From assembly GCF_042477335.2 (NCBI RefSeq), contig NC_091257.1, forward strand, positions 48,082,501 through 48,146,500: a DNA stretch of 64,000 bases. Reading direction: 5' to 3'. Source of the DNA: Ovis canadensis (taxonomy: Eukaryota > Chordata > Mammalia > Artiodactyla > Bovidae). Under the pieces are notes generated by a model that saw nothing but the letters and a program-made list of their open reading frames with translations, was not told the DNA's origin and made no database searches. Both the position numbers and the translations under genes were made by a program. Positions 38,180 to 47,760 of this stretch are shown here, in pieces (the stretch's first letter is position 1; every line of letters starts with the position of its first letter).

Positions 38180-39260
38180 GTAAAATGTTTCTCTAAGTTC
38201 ACAAAATATATGTATAGAGAGAGATTACATCTGAAGGGCTCACTTAAATTAAGCCTTCATAATCACTGACTTTATGTGAAAAGAAATCCACAGGCTCTCA
38301 AACTGAAATCAGCAATTCTTAAAAGTACTTCTTTCTTCAGTAAATGCATGCTTCCAAATTTCGAGGATTTGGAAGAGAGCTGGGTTTGGTTTTAATTGTG
38401 GTAAAATAAACATAAAATGTATCACCTTAATCATTTTTAAATGTACAGTTCAATAGTGTTGGAAGAGTCATTTTTTAAATTTGTGTGTGTGTATGTGCAC
38501 AGAAATTAGCTCAGACTTGTAAATATTTGAGTCATGATCTACATCAAATATGTATTGTTCTTCAGTTCATATTAGTTTGATCGAATGATGTTAGTAACAT
38601 TATAAAGTTTCAAATATTTCCAGTGGAGGTAAAATCGGAACCAATGACAACTGTTTAAAATATTCAAGAAGTTAACTCATTTTTTTCACCCGCTTAGCAG
38701 CCAAGAACTATGGGAAATGAAAACTCAAAGTACTGCAACTAAATCTGAGAAATCCCAAATAATTGTCCATTGTTTCTTGAGAGACAGACAAGACATCACC
38801 AGTGTAAACGCCAGGAAACACCCACGTTACCATGTTGGATATAGTCTTTTCTCACTAGATAAAAAGTTAGGCACCCAGCTTTTATATACAATAACTGGAA
38901 TTGTGCACAGGCCCCCTCCACACTGCTTTGAAAATGAACTTTTGTTTTATGCAAATGTAGGCGAACGAGAAGGAACAAAAGGCGCACATTTTAAGGCTGA
39001 GAGCATTCATCTGAAAATGAAAAGTGGATTTTTCTTCTGCTAGGAGACCAGCCATGTTTTGCAGTGGGCCGGCTGGGGGCAGACCTGAGGCCTCAGCAGT
39101 CCCCTCTTTGCAAGCGACTGTCCACTGGCAAGGACTTTCTAAATGCCTTTGTCGAAGGTCCCGATGTGGCCCTCCTGCAGGAATAAACAGGAAAAAGCCG
39201 AGCTGTCTCTGGTTCCTCCAGCCCCACGCGGTGGTGAGGGCCAGCTCCTCCCCACAAGAC
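38180..39260. other. Intergenic, apparently single copy
   Basis: No repeat recognised. Contains an unassigned 108-codon ORF (38717-39043, +) without family resemblance, upstream signals or splice context; treated as chance. Confidence 0.5.
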
Positions 39261-39261
39261 T

Positions 39262-39408
39262 GTTTTTTTTTTTTTAATGTCTTTATTCTGGCTGCACCGC
39301 ATCTTCTAGTTTCAGCATGTAGGATTCAGTTCCCTAGCCACGGATCGATCCTGGGCCCATTGCACTGGGATCTTGGAGTCCTACCCACCAGACCACCAGG
39401 AAAGTCCC
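39262..39408 (-). mobile_element. CHR-type SINE, antisense
   Basis: T tract at the left, CACGGATCGATCCTGGGCCC, and head complement ACCACCAGGAAAGTCCC. Confidence 0.87.
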
Positions 39409-39429
39409 TGCAGATCCTTCATTTTGTTG

Positions 39430-39533
39430 GCCTCATTGAGAGGCATGTGGAATCTTAGTTCCCTGACCAGGGATCGAACTCGTACCCCTGCATTGCAGCA
39501 GAGTCTTAACTGCTGGATCGCCAGGGAAGTCCT
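39430..39533 (-). mobile_element. CHR-type SINE fragment, antisense
   Basis: Second antisense copy directly after the previous one: TGACCAGGGATCGAACTCG and CGCCAGGGAAGTCCTG. Its body is short, so it is truncated or partly merged with its neighbour. Confidence 0.83.
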
Positions 39534-39538
39534 GAATC

Positions 39539-39970
39539 CTTTACTATTTTTTTTAATGTATTTTATTTACTGTTGACTTACAATGTTGTGTTATTTTCTG
39601 TTGTACAGCAAAGTGACTCAGTTATACATACTATATATTCTTTTTCATATTCTTTTCCATTCTGGTTTATCACAGGATATTGAATGTAATTCCCTGTTCT
39701 ACACAGAGGGACCTTGTTTATCCACCCTGTATATAATAGTTTGAATAGTTTGCATACGTCAGTTCTAAACTCCCACTCAGTCCCTCCCCACTCACCCTTG
39801 GCAAATACAAGTTTGTTCTCTGTGTCTGTGAGTCTGTTTCTGTTTCATAAATAAGTTCATTTATGTCATTTTTAGATTCCACATATAAGTGACATCACAC
39901 GATAGTTGTCTTTCTGATTTACTTCACTTAGTATGATCATCTCTAAGTCTGTCCAGGTTGCTGCTGCAGA
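39539..39970 (-). mobile_element. L1 3' end, antisense
   Basis: GTTGACTTACAATGTTGTG and CAAAGTGACTCAGTTATAC are the complement of the ruminant L1 3' terminus (compare sense copies near 51780-51850). Confidence 0.8.
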
Positions 39971-39984
39971 CTCTTTAACTGAAC

Positions 39985-40770
39985 TTTCACAGAAGAAGGA
40001 GGGCTAGAGTCCCCTGCTTAGGAGGCCTGATGAAAAGATGCTTGGTTATTTAGGAATGCTGGGGTCTTGATTCCTGAGTCTGGACACAGAGGCAACCATC
40101 AAAGAGCCTTCCTACTCCACCCCCCCACAACACACACACACATTCTAACTTCACTCTGATATCCAACAATCACTCCATTGAGAACTCTGCAGCCGGCAGC
40201 TCCAGCACCGCGTCTTCATGGCCCCAGCCCAGAGCGATGGCACCTCCGCCCTGTCCAGTTCATCCTTGCTTCCCCACTCTTCACTCTGTCCATTTCCCCC
40301 AAGGGACTCTTGCATCCATCCCTTGAACTTGGATGTTCCCATTGTTCTCCCAGCAAAACATGCTTTCTGACATGTACCCTCATGATTTTAATGCAACTAT
40401 TGATACACCCAAAATCTGCTTTTTCAACCCCACCTCTCCCATAAATTTCTAACTCATATATCCAACTGCTTGCAGGCCATTTACACTTGAAGACCCCATA
40501 GGCAACTGCAATTCAACACATCCAAAAGTGAACTGAAAAAAGCCCCAGTGATTAAGTCCACAATAGCTTACTTGAAGTCCTTGGGGACCAATGTTTTACG
40601 GAATTTTGAGTTTTTCAGAATTTAGAAAAGATAATACGCAGTATTCAAGAAACAGCACCAGTGAGGTCTGTGCCACGACCTTGTGATCAAACATGGTTTT
40701 TCTCTTCAGTAAAATGTACCACTATTCACTTTCAGTGGAATATACAAAGGCTGAAAAAATTCTTATGTCA
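39985..40770. other. Intergenic, no feature recognised
   Basis: Includes a short (CA)n run near 40129-40142. ORFs overlap on both strands (40151-40444) without recognisable products. Confidence 0.5.
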
Positions 40771-40778
40771 GTTGAGTA

Positions 40779-40911
40779 TCTCCAGCACTTCCAGTTCTAA
40801 GAACTGATCCTACTAGAATACACCCATGTGCAAAAATGTATTTTGTAGAAAGATGCTCACAGCATAAGGGAGGAGAATCCTTGGCATGTTTGAAAAACAG
40901 AAAGGTTCTGT
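40779..40911 (+). repeat. 133-bp direct repeat, copy A
   Basis: Aligns without gaps to 42098-42230 with 10 mismatches, all transitions. The 5' part resembles old L1 ORF2 sequence (CATGTGCAAAAATGTAT), so it may be a pair of L1-derived fragments or a local duplication. Confidence 0.8.
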
Positions 40912-40970
40912 TATCAAAAGAGCTGCACCAAACTTACAAAAAAACAACAACAACTTTTAGAACTTTTAAA

Positions 40971-41095
40971 ATATTTTTATTTATTTGTTTGTTTTTAGTT
41001 GCAGCATGTGGGATCTAGTTCCTGACCAGGGATTCAACTCAGGTGCCCTGCACTGGAACCATGGAGTCTTAACCACTGGACCTCCAGGGAAGTCC
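40971..41095 (-). mobile_element. CHR-type SINE, antisense
   Basis: T-rich left end, CTGACCAGGGATTCAACTC, head complement CCTCCAGGGAAGTCCC. Confidence 0.86.
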
Positions 41096-41450
41096 CTAAA
41101 GTTTTTTACACAGTAGAGTTGTAAATAAGTGATTATTAAGTTTTGTCACCTATGACATTAAAGGGCTAATATCCCTAATACACATGGAGCTCTTTAAAAT
41201 TAACAAGAAGAAAAAAGATGAAAATAGAAAATAGACCGAGCATAGGATAGACTATTCAAACATAACGCTTTTAAATGTTCATCCATACTATTTGCAAATT
41301 GCAAAGCAATGCAACTTGCAATAGTAAGATTTTCTGTTTATCAGCTGAGCAAAAATGAAAAACAAGTTAGCAAAGGTATAGAGAAATAGACACATATATT
41401 AGTGAATTAATATTTGGAAAAACCTTAGGACACTTACCTAATTAGCATGC

Positions 41451-41706
41451 TGCTGCTGCTGCTGCTAAGTTGCTTCAGTCGTGTCCGACACTGCGACCCC
41501 ATAGACTGCAGCTCACCAGGCTCCCCCGTCCCTGGGATTCTCCAGGCAAGAACACTGGAGTGGGTTGCCATTTCCTTCTCCAGTGCATGAAAGTGAAGTT
41601 GCTCAGTCGTGTCCGACTAGTAGCGACCCCATGGACTGCAGCCTACCAGGCTCCTCTGTCCATGGGATTTTCCAGGCAAGAGTACCGGAGTGGGGTGCCT
41701 TCTCCG
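41451..41706 (-). mobile_element. Bov-A2 SINE, antisense, with (GCT)n
   Basis: Begins with a (TGC)n tract, the complement of the AGC tail, then two Bov-A units. 11-bp duplication AATTAGCATGC at 41440-41450 and 41707-41717. Confidence 0.93.
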
Positions 41707-41763
41707 AATTAGCATGCAGGAAACTTTATGTAAGTGCTTGTTATATAGATATCACTGTAAGTT

Positions 41764-42011
41764 GTTTTTATTTATTTTTGGCTGTGCTGGGTCTTCATTC
41801 CTACCTGTGGGCTTTCTCTAGCTGCAGCAAACAGGTGTGACTCTGTAGTTGTGGTATGAGGGCTTCTCTTGTTGCAGAGTGTGGGCTCAGTAGTTGGGGC
41901 TCATGGACTTAGTTGCCCCCAGACATGTGGGATCTTCCCGGGCCAGGGATTGAACCTGTGTCCCCTGCTTTGGCAGGCAGATTTTTAACCACTGGACTAC
42001 CAGGGAAGCCC
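41764..42011 (-). mobile_element. CHR-type SINE, antisense
   Basis: Full antisense element ending ACTACCAGGGAAGCCC, including the GGGTCTTCATTCCTACC body. Confidence 0.87.
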
Positions 42012-42097
42012 TGGAAGTATTTATTGGCATAAACTTTTTCAAAAACAACTTAGTAAAAAATCAACATCTACTAAAATTTTAAACATATATGTCCTAT

Positions 42098-42230
42098 TCT
42101 CCAGTACTTCCAGTTCTAAGAACTGATTCTACTAAAATACATCCATGTGCAAAAATGTATTTTGTAGGAAGATGTTCACAGCATGAGGGAGGAGAATCCT
42201 TGGCATGTTTGGAAAGCAGAAGGGTTCTGT
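42098..42230 (+). repeat. 133-bp direct repeat, copy B
   Basis: Gapless partner of 40779-40911, 1,319 bp downstream in the same orientation. Flanks of the two copies do not align. Confidence 0.8.
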
Positions 42231-42303
42231 GCTGGACGGTAATGAGCCAGAGAGGAGAGATTGGAGATGAGGGAAGGGCCCGACCCCACGTGTCGTGAAG
42301 TTG

Positions 42304-42508
42304 TGCTGTGTGTTTAGTCATCCAGTCGTGTCCGACTCTTACCACCCATAGGCTGTAGCCCACCAGGCTCCTCTGAGGATGGGATTCTCCAGGCAAGAGT
42401 ACTGGAGTGGGTTGCCATTGCCTTCTCCAGGCGATGTTCCCGACCCAGGGATCACAGGCAGGTCTCCTGTACTGCAGTCAGACTCTTTACTGACTGTGCT
42501 AAGAGGGA
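42304..42508 (-). mobile_element. Bov-tA SINE, antisense
   Basis: Antisense Bov-A body and degraded tRNA head. GAAGTTG flanks at 42297-42303 and 42509-42515. Confidence 0.87.
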
Positions 42509-42565
42509 GAAGTTGACCTCCTGTTAACCTCCCATCAAGTGATGTGGGTAATGTCTCTTGCCCTT

Positions 42566-42846
42566 GCTGCTGCTGCTCCTGCTGCTAAGTCGCTTCAGTC
42601 ATGTCCGACTCTGTGCGACCCCATAGACGGCAGCCCACCAGGCTCCTCTGTCCCTGGATTCTCCAGGCAAGAACACTGGAGTGGGTTGCCATTTCCTTCT
42701 CCAATGCATGAAAGTGAAAAGTGAAAGTGAAGTCGCTCAGTCGTGTCCGACTCTTAGCGACCCCACAGACTGCGGCCCACCAGGCTCCTCTGTCCATGGG
42801 ATTTTCCAGGCAAGAGTACTGGAGTGGGGTGCCATTACCTTCTCCA
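42566..42846 (-). mobile_element. Bov-A2 SINE, antisense
   Basis: Starts with a (TGC)n tract, then two Bov-A units in antisense. 11-bp duplication CTCTTGCCCTT at 42555-42565 and 42847-42857. Confidence 0.92.
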
Positions 42847-42869
42847 CTCTTGCCCTTAAACCTGGGAAA

Positions 42870-43290
42870 ATCATTAGGACAATCCCCACCAACAGAGTCT
42901 GGCAGAAGTGACGCTCTGTAACTTCTGAGGTTGGGCCATGCACTTCTGCCTTGTCTCATTGGGACACTTGGTATTAATAAAAGCCAGCCACCAGCTGTAA
43001 GGAGGCCAAGACTCCAAATGGAAGGGAGATGTGTGGGTTTCTGGTCAAGTGCCCAAGCTAGGATATCAGGCAACAGCCAGCATCAACCACCAGACTGAGT
43101 GTAAGTCTTCAAGTGATTTCAGCTCCCACTCCAGTGTCCAATTTTCCCATATAAGCAAGCGTGGGAGCAAGCTATCCCCACCCAAAGTGCAGGTTTGTGA
43201 GCAAAATAAATGATTGTTCATCTAATGGCTATTGTAGGCCTCTGTGTTTGAGACGATCTGCTGCCCAGAAACAAATAACCAGAATACCCA
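42870..43290 (+). mobile_element. MLT1-like LTR remnant (ERVL-MaLR)
   Basis: Ordered matches to the MLT1 LTR layout: AACTTCTGAGGTTGGGCCAT, TCATTGGGACACTTGG, CAGCCACCAGCTGTAAGGAG, GAGCAAAATAAATGATTGTT, and the TGCTGCCCAGAAACAAATAAC end. Very old; only the LTR is visible, no internal region. Confidence 0.65.
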
Positions 43291-43379
43291 CTGAATCGGG
43301 TGTTTTTTTTTAACAAACATCCTTCAATGATCCATATGTACATCTCAATGTGAGAAGTGTTGGTTTATGTAAAATTGTG

Positions 43380-43556
43380 TGACATGACCCAGGGAACCCT
43401 TCTCAGTGTGGCAGCCTGGATGGGAGGGGCGATTGGGGGAGAATGGATCCGTGTATATGTATGGCTGCATACATTTGCTGTCCACCTGAAACTATTACGA
43501 TGACACTGTTAATTGGCCATACTCCAATATAACATAAAAAGTTCAAAAAATTTTTT
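43380..43556 (+). mobile_element. L1 3' end, sense
   Basis: GGGAGAATGGATCCGTGTAT, GTCCACCTGAAACTATTACG and ATACTCCAATATAACATAAA are the ruminant L1 3' terminus. Confidence 0.75.
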
Positions 43557-43559
43557 AAA

Positions 43560-44116
43560 TTGTGTAACAGAAATTTTTCTACTGCCCTCAACAGCACTGA
43601 TTGCAAATTATGAAAAATTGCATAATGAGTGAAAATGCTATTTAGAGTAATTCTTCCAGAAAGCTGGATAACAGTTTTCTGTGAAACCTGCTGTGTTCTC
43701 TAGGTATGAGAACTTGTCCAAAGCTTGGGTCAGACTTACAGTTGGCAGGTAGTGGGTTGCCATGAGAGAGAAAAAATTGGCAAAATAATTGAGGCAAGTC
43801 AAGAGATTTTAGGGGCCAAGCATCCTGAAATGTTGTAGAGATGAGCGATGAGGGTGTATGACTAATATCTAGTAAATTTACTGTATTTCAGAACACTAAT
43901 CATCTTAATAGCAGATGGCTTTGAAATCTTTCAAAAACAAATGGTGTCATGCTACCAGATTAAGTGCAGATGAATACATGCAGGTGTTTGCTATTATTAA
44001 AGCATCACCACAAAGCTGTCATTCAGATCCTCCTCCTGGGGTGAAGTTTGAAAGCATGTTAGCTCCAGGTCTATGGTTTCATATCGCAGTACACAGGGGA
44101 AGCTTTCCTAACTACT
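43560..44116. other. Intergenic, nothing recognised
   Basis: No repeat, RNA gene or credible ORF identified. Confidence 0.5.
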
Positions 44117-44129
44117 AGTAAATCTGGTT

Positions 44130-44400
44130 GGAGAAGGCAATGGCACCCCACTCCAGTACTCTTGCCTGGAAAATCCCATGGATGGAGGAGCCTGGTAGGC
44201 TGCAGTCCATGGGATCACGAAGAGTCGGACACGACTGAGCGACTTCATTTTCACTTTTTCATGCGTTGGAGAAGGAAATGGCAACCCATTCAAGCGTTCT
44301 TGCCTGGAGAATCCCAGGGACGGGGGAGCCTGGTGGGCTGCTGTCTGTCTATGGGGTCGCATAGCGTCGAACACGACTGAAGCGATTTAGCAGCAGCAGC
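44130..44400 (+). mobile_element. Bov-A2 SINE with (AGC)n tail
   Basis: Two Bov-A units ending in an (AGC)n run. Target duplication AGTAAATCTGGTT / AGTAAATGTGGTT at 44117-44129 and 44401-44413 (one mismatch). Confidence 0.92.
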
Positions 44401-44413
44401 AGTAAATGTGGTT

Positions 44414-45510
44414 AATCCGTATCATGCTTCAGGTCTTCATTCACTTTAGTTTAGTTAACTGTTCTAAATTCTAAATCTACCCAGATTACAAAGATTGATG
44501 AATATCATCAGCCTCCACACCATCTCAAACAACTGGATATTTGAGAGCATCTGAATTTTTCCATGAATTTTCATCTCCAAAATTCAAGACATTTGGCAGT
44601 CAGTGGGCACAGCCAGGTCATGTAGCATTTCCTTTATACTCTCTCAGCCCTCACCTACCTGCGTGCAAGAGACTATTCCTGCAAAGTGTGGTCCTGCAGC
44701 TGTAGTTATATTAAGTGCAGCTTGCCTACTTCATTTTCCAGTTATTAAAAATAACTTACTAATAACAGTTCTTAGTAACAACAACAATCAACAGAAATAA
44801 ATTATGGCTAATTTAGGCAGAAAAGAATTTATTGGAAGGCTAAGAGGGGCTCCTGAACACAGTAGGAGGAGGAAACCTGGGCTGGAGAAAGGGCAGGGAT
44901 GAAGCTAATCCCGGCCCCACCCACTTCCCCACCCACAGTACCATCACCTCACTAAAACCATCTTCCCAAAGACCCATCCTTTCTGTAGCACCACCTCCAG
45001 AGCCAAAGCCCTCTTAACTTCCATATGTGAAAGTAGATATGGGAGCCACAAACTGCCCTCCTCCTTCTCCCACAGCAAAAAAGATTATTCCCCATAAGAA
45101 TACTGGGATGTTATAAGGAATTGGGGTGATGCTAGACATCCAAGAGCCTACATATGTCTGCTATAAATAATATGCAGGGTTTATTTCAATTATAAAATAA
45201 TTCATGTTCATTGTGGAAAATGCATAGTATTGTCTTTCTTTTCTTTTTTTTCCCCTAAAATTGGAATTCTGTTGAATGTACTATTTATAATCAACTGTTT
45301 TTCACCTAACAATGCACTGTGATCATTTTCCATGCCACTGACTGTTCATCTGCAACGTGATTTTCAATGTTGGGATGGTCTTTCTTCTCTAATATTAATT
45401 TTAAATCCCTTAGGCAATTTCTCTCTTTTTTTTCACCAGTGTAAAAATGACACTAGACTGAGCATATACTCCTTTTTTTCCTTCTTTAGTTTATGTATAT
45501 TGAAGCCTCC
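44414..45510. other. Intergenic, nothing recognised
   Basis: Single-copy-looking DNA; the ORFs at 44603-44800 and 45332-45676 have no recognisable features. Confidence 0.5.
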
Positions 45511-45514
45511 CCAT

Positions 45515-45680
45515 GTTCCAGGCACTGTGCTAAGTGCTTCTGTGTATTTTCTCATTTACTCTTCACAGCGTCCCATGCGGCGAATCCTATTATCACCATT
45601 TTACCGTGAGGAACATGCTTCCTGGAGGCTATGTCACTTGCCTAAGTTCAACCAGTCTCTGACAGCCACCACTTAGCTTG
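45515..45680 (-). repeat. MIR SINE, antisense
   Basis: CCAGGCACTGTGCTAAGTGC, CTCATTTACTCTTCACAGCG, ATTATCACCATTTTACCGTG and CACTTGCCTAAGTTCA follow the MIR consensus order. Confidence 0.75.
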
Positions 45681-45829
45681 GAGGTCACACACATGGCAGG
45701 TGCAGAACCTGCCTGGCAGCCCCAGCTTGTCCGAGCCCCAGCTCAGGCTTGAACCACCTACCTTCCTTCTTATATAGATATCTTTGCATAATCCATGAAT
45801 ATTTCCTTAGGATAATAAATCAGAAAAAA

Positions 45830-45947
45830 AAAAAGGGACTTTTCTGGTGGGTAGGGCTTCTCAGTTCCACTGCAGAGGGGGAGATTTCGATCCTTGGTCA
45901 GGGAACTAAGATTCCACATCGCATGTGGTGTGGCCGAAATAAATAAA
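45830..45947 (+). mobile_element. CHR-type SINE
   Basis: GGGACTTTTCTGGTGGG head, CGATCCTTGGTCAGGGAACT body, TGTGGCCGAAATAAATAAA tail; AATAAATCAG flanks both ends. Confidence 0.85.
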
Positions 45948-46163
45948 AATAAATCAGGAGGTGTGGCACTGGGGGAGTAAAGACTTGATTCATACAGTCA
46001 GTTGCTGTCCTGAAAGTTTATACCAACTCATGCTGCCCCTCCCCCACTCCCGGAACTAGATTAAGCTGCTTATTTTTCCACGCCAGGTTGGCCCAAACCT
46101 GGTGAGTATCATGTTTACCAGAGAACTTTGGCCAATCTAGCTGGTGAATAAAACAGATGTCTT

Positions 46164-47155
46164 GGTTTTTGTTTGTTTTTTATTGACATATAGTTGCTGT
46201 GTAACATTATATGTTATAGGTGCATGATGTAGTCATTCACAATTTTTAAAGGTTATACCCCATTTATAGTTATTCTAAAATATTTACTATATTCCTTGTG
46301 TTGTACAATATATCCCTCTAGCTTATTTTGTACATAGTAGTTAAATCCCCTACCCTTATATTGCCTCTTCCTCCTCCCCTCTACCCACTGGTAACTACTA
46401 CTTTGTTTTCTGTATCTGGGCATCTTGTCAATTGTTTGTTGGACTTTTAATTAATTTATTTATTTTTGGTTGTGCTGGATCGTTATTGCTACTTGCTGGC
46501 TTTCTCTAGCTGCAGTGAGCAGGGGCCCTGAGGAGCATGGGCTTCTCATTGTGGTGGCTTCTCTTGTGGAGCACAGGCTCTAGGCATGTGGGCCTTAGTA
46601 GCTGTAGCTCACACGCTTATTTGCTCCATGACATGCAGAATCTTCCCAGACCAGGGACCAAACCCGTGTCCCCTGAATTGGCAGGCAGACTCTTATCGAC
46701 TGTACCGCCAGAGAAGTATGGTTGTATTTTTCAGGTCCCATGTATAAGCGATATCACACAGTATTTGTTTTCCTCTGTCTTATTTATTGCACTTAGAATA
46801 ATGCCCTCCAAGTCCATCCATGTTGCTGCAAATGGCAAATTTTCATTCTTTTTATGGCTGAATAGTATTCCATAGTATATATAGACCACATCTTCTTTAT
46901 CCGTTCCTCTGTCAATGGACATTTAGGTTGCTGTCATATCTTGGCTATTGTGAACAGTGCTGCTATGAACATTAGGGTTCATTTGTCTTTTCCAATTTGT
47001 GTTTTCGTTTTCTCTGGATGTATACCCAGGAATGGGATTGCTGGATCATATGGTATTAACAGTTCTCTCCTTAGTTTTTTGAGGAACCTCCATACTGTTT
47101 TCCATAGTGGCTGCATCCATTTACATCCCCACCAGCAATGTAGGGAGGGTTCCTA
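46164..47155 (-). mobile_element. L1 3' end, antisense, split by a SINE
   Basis: 3' UTR complement at 46164-46442 resumes after the nested SINE as ORF2 3' region (TGGCTGAATAGTATTCCATA, TCCATAGTGGCTGCATCCAT) to about 47155. Confidence 0.82.
46448..46716 (-). mobile_element. CHR-type SINE, antisense, nested in L1
   Basis: CAGACCAGGGACCAAACCCG and CTGTACCGCCAGAGAAGT (head complement). The L1 reads continuously across it. Confidence 0.85.
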
Positions 47156-47264
47156 TTTTGGTTTTTAAATTGTGCATCTTTCGTATTTTGGTACAACACC
47201 AGCTACATTTTATGGTTTCTTGCTATGTGTCAGGAGAACGTAAGTGGGGGAGGGTCTCTGTTTT

Positions 47265-47375
47265 GTTCACTGTTGGTGTTCATTTTGTTTACTGTTGTAT
47301 CCTCAGCACCTAGCAGAGTGCCTGGTATACAGCAGTCACTCAATAAAGATTTGCTGAATAAACAAATGAACAAGG
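47265..47375 (+). repeat. Probable L2 3' end
   Basis: CAGCACCTAGCAGAGTGCCT, then GGTATACAGCAGTCACTCA and ATAAAGATTTGCTGAATAAA: the classic L2 3' terminus. Confidence 0.6.
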
Positions 47376-47616
47376 CAGTGTTCGAGGCACTGAGGGCAGC
47401 CCTCCCCCTGGTTCATCTCATCAGGTTCTGACAAATCTCTCTGTTTATCTGCTGTGAATACTCATAGGCGGTGTGCCCAGAAGGGACCCCAAGAGCCTCA
47501 CTCTGAACTTCAGGTTCTGCTGCCGTAAGGAGGACTTCCCACCCCCCTTGGTTTTCCCAGAATACCCCCGGAAGGATTCCTAGTATAACACTTAGGCTAT
47601 ATTTAAAGTCACACTG

Positions 47617-47748
47617 GGGAGTTCCCTGGCAGTTCAGTGATTAGGATTCCTCACTTTCACTGCCAAAAGCTAGGGGTCAATCTCTGGTTGGGGAACTAAG
47701 ATTCCACAAGCCACACAGCCAAAAAAATAAAAAAGAATAAAAAAAATT
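47617..47748 (+). mobile_element. CHR-type SINE abutting the BovB 5' end
   Basis: GGGGAGTTCCCTGGCAGTTC head, TCTGGTTGGGGAACTAAG body, A-rich tail. Duplication AAAGTCACACTG / AAAATCACACTG at 47605-47616 and 47749-47760 (one mismatch); BovB begins at the next base. Confidence 0.87.
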
Positions 47749-47760
47749 AAAATCACACTG

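Noticed and set aside
38717-39043. 108-codon plus-strand ORF as a possible novel gene
   Set aside because: No recognisable domain, no splice or promoter context, and a second ORF overlaps on the other strand; the length is within chance expectation.
39024-39458. 144-codon ORF
   Set aside because: Its second half is read through an antisense CHR SINE (poly-Phe from the T tract), so it is not a gene.
42585-43073. 162-codon minus-strand ORF
   Set aside because: Made from the Bov-A2 SINE and the MLT1-like LTR; no protein family.
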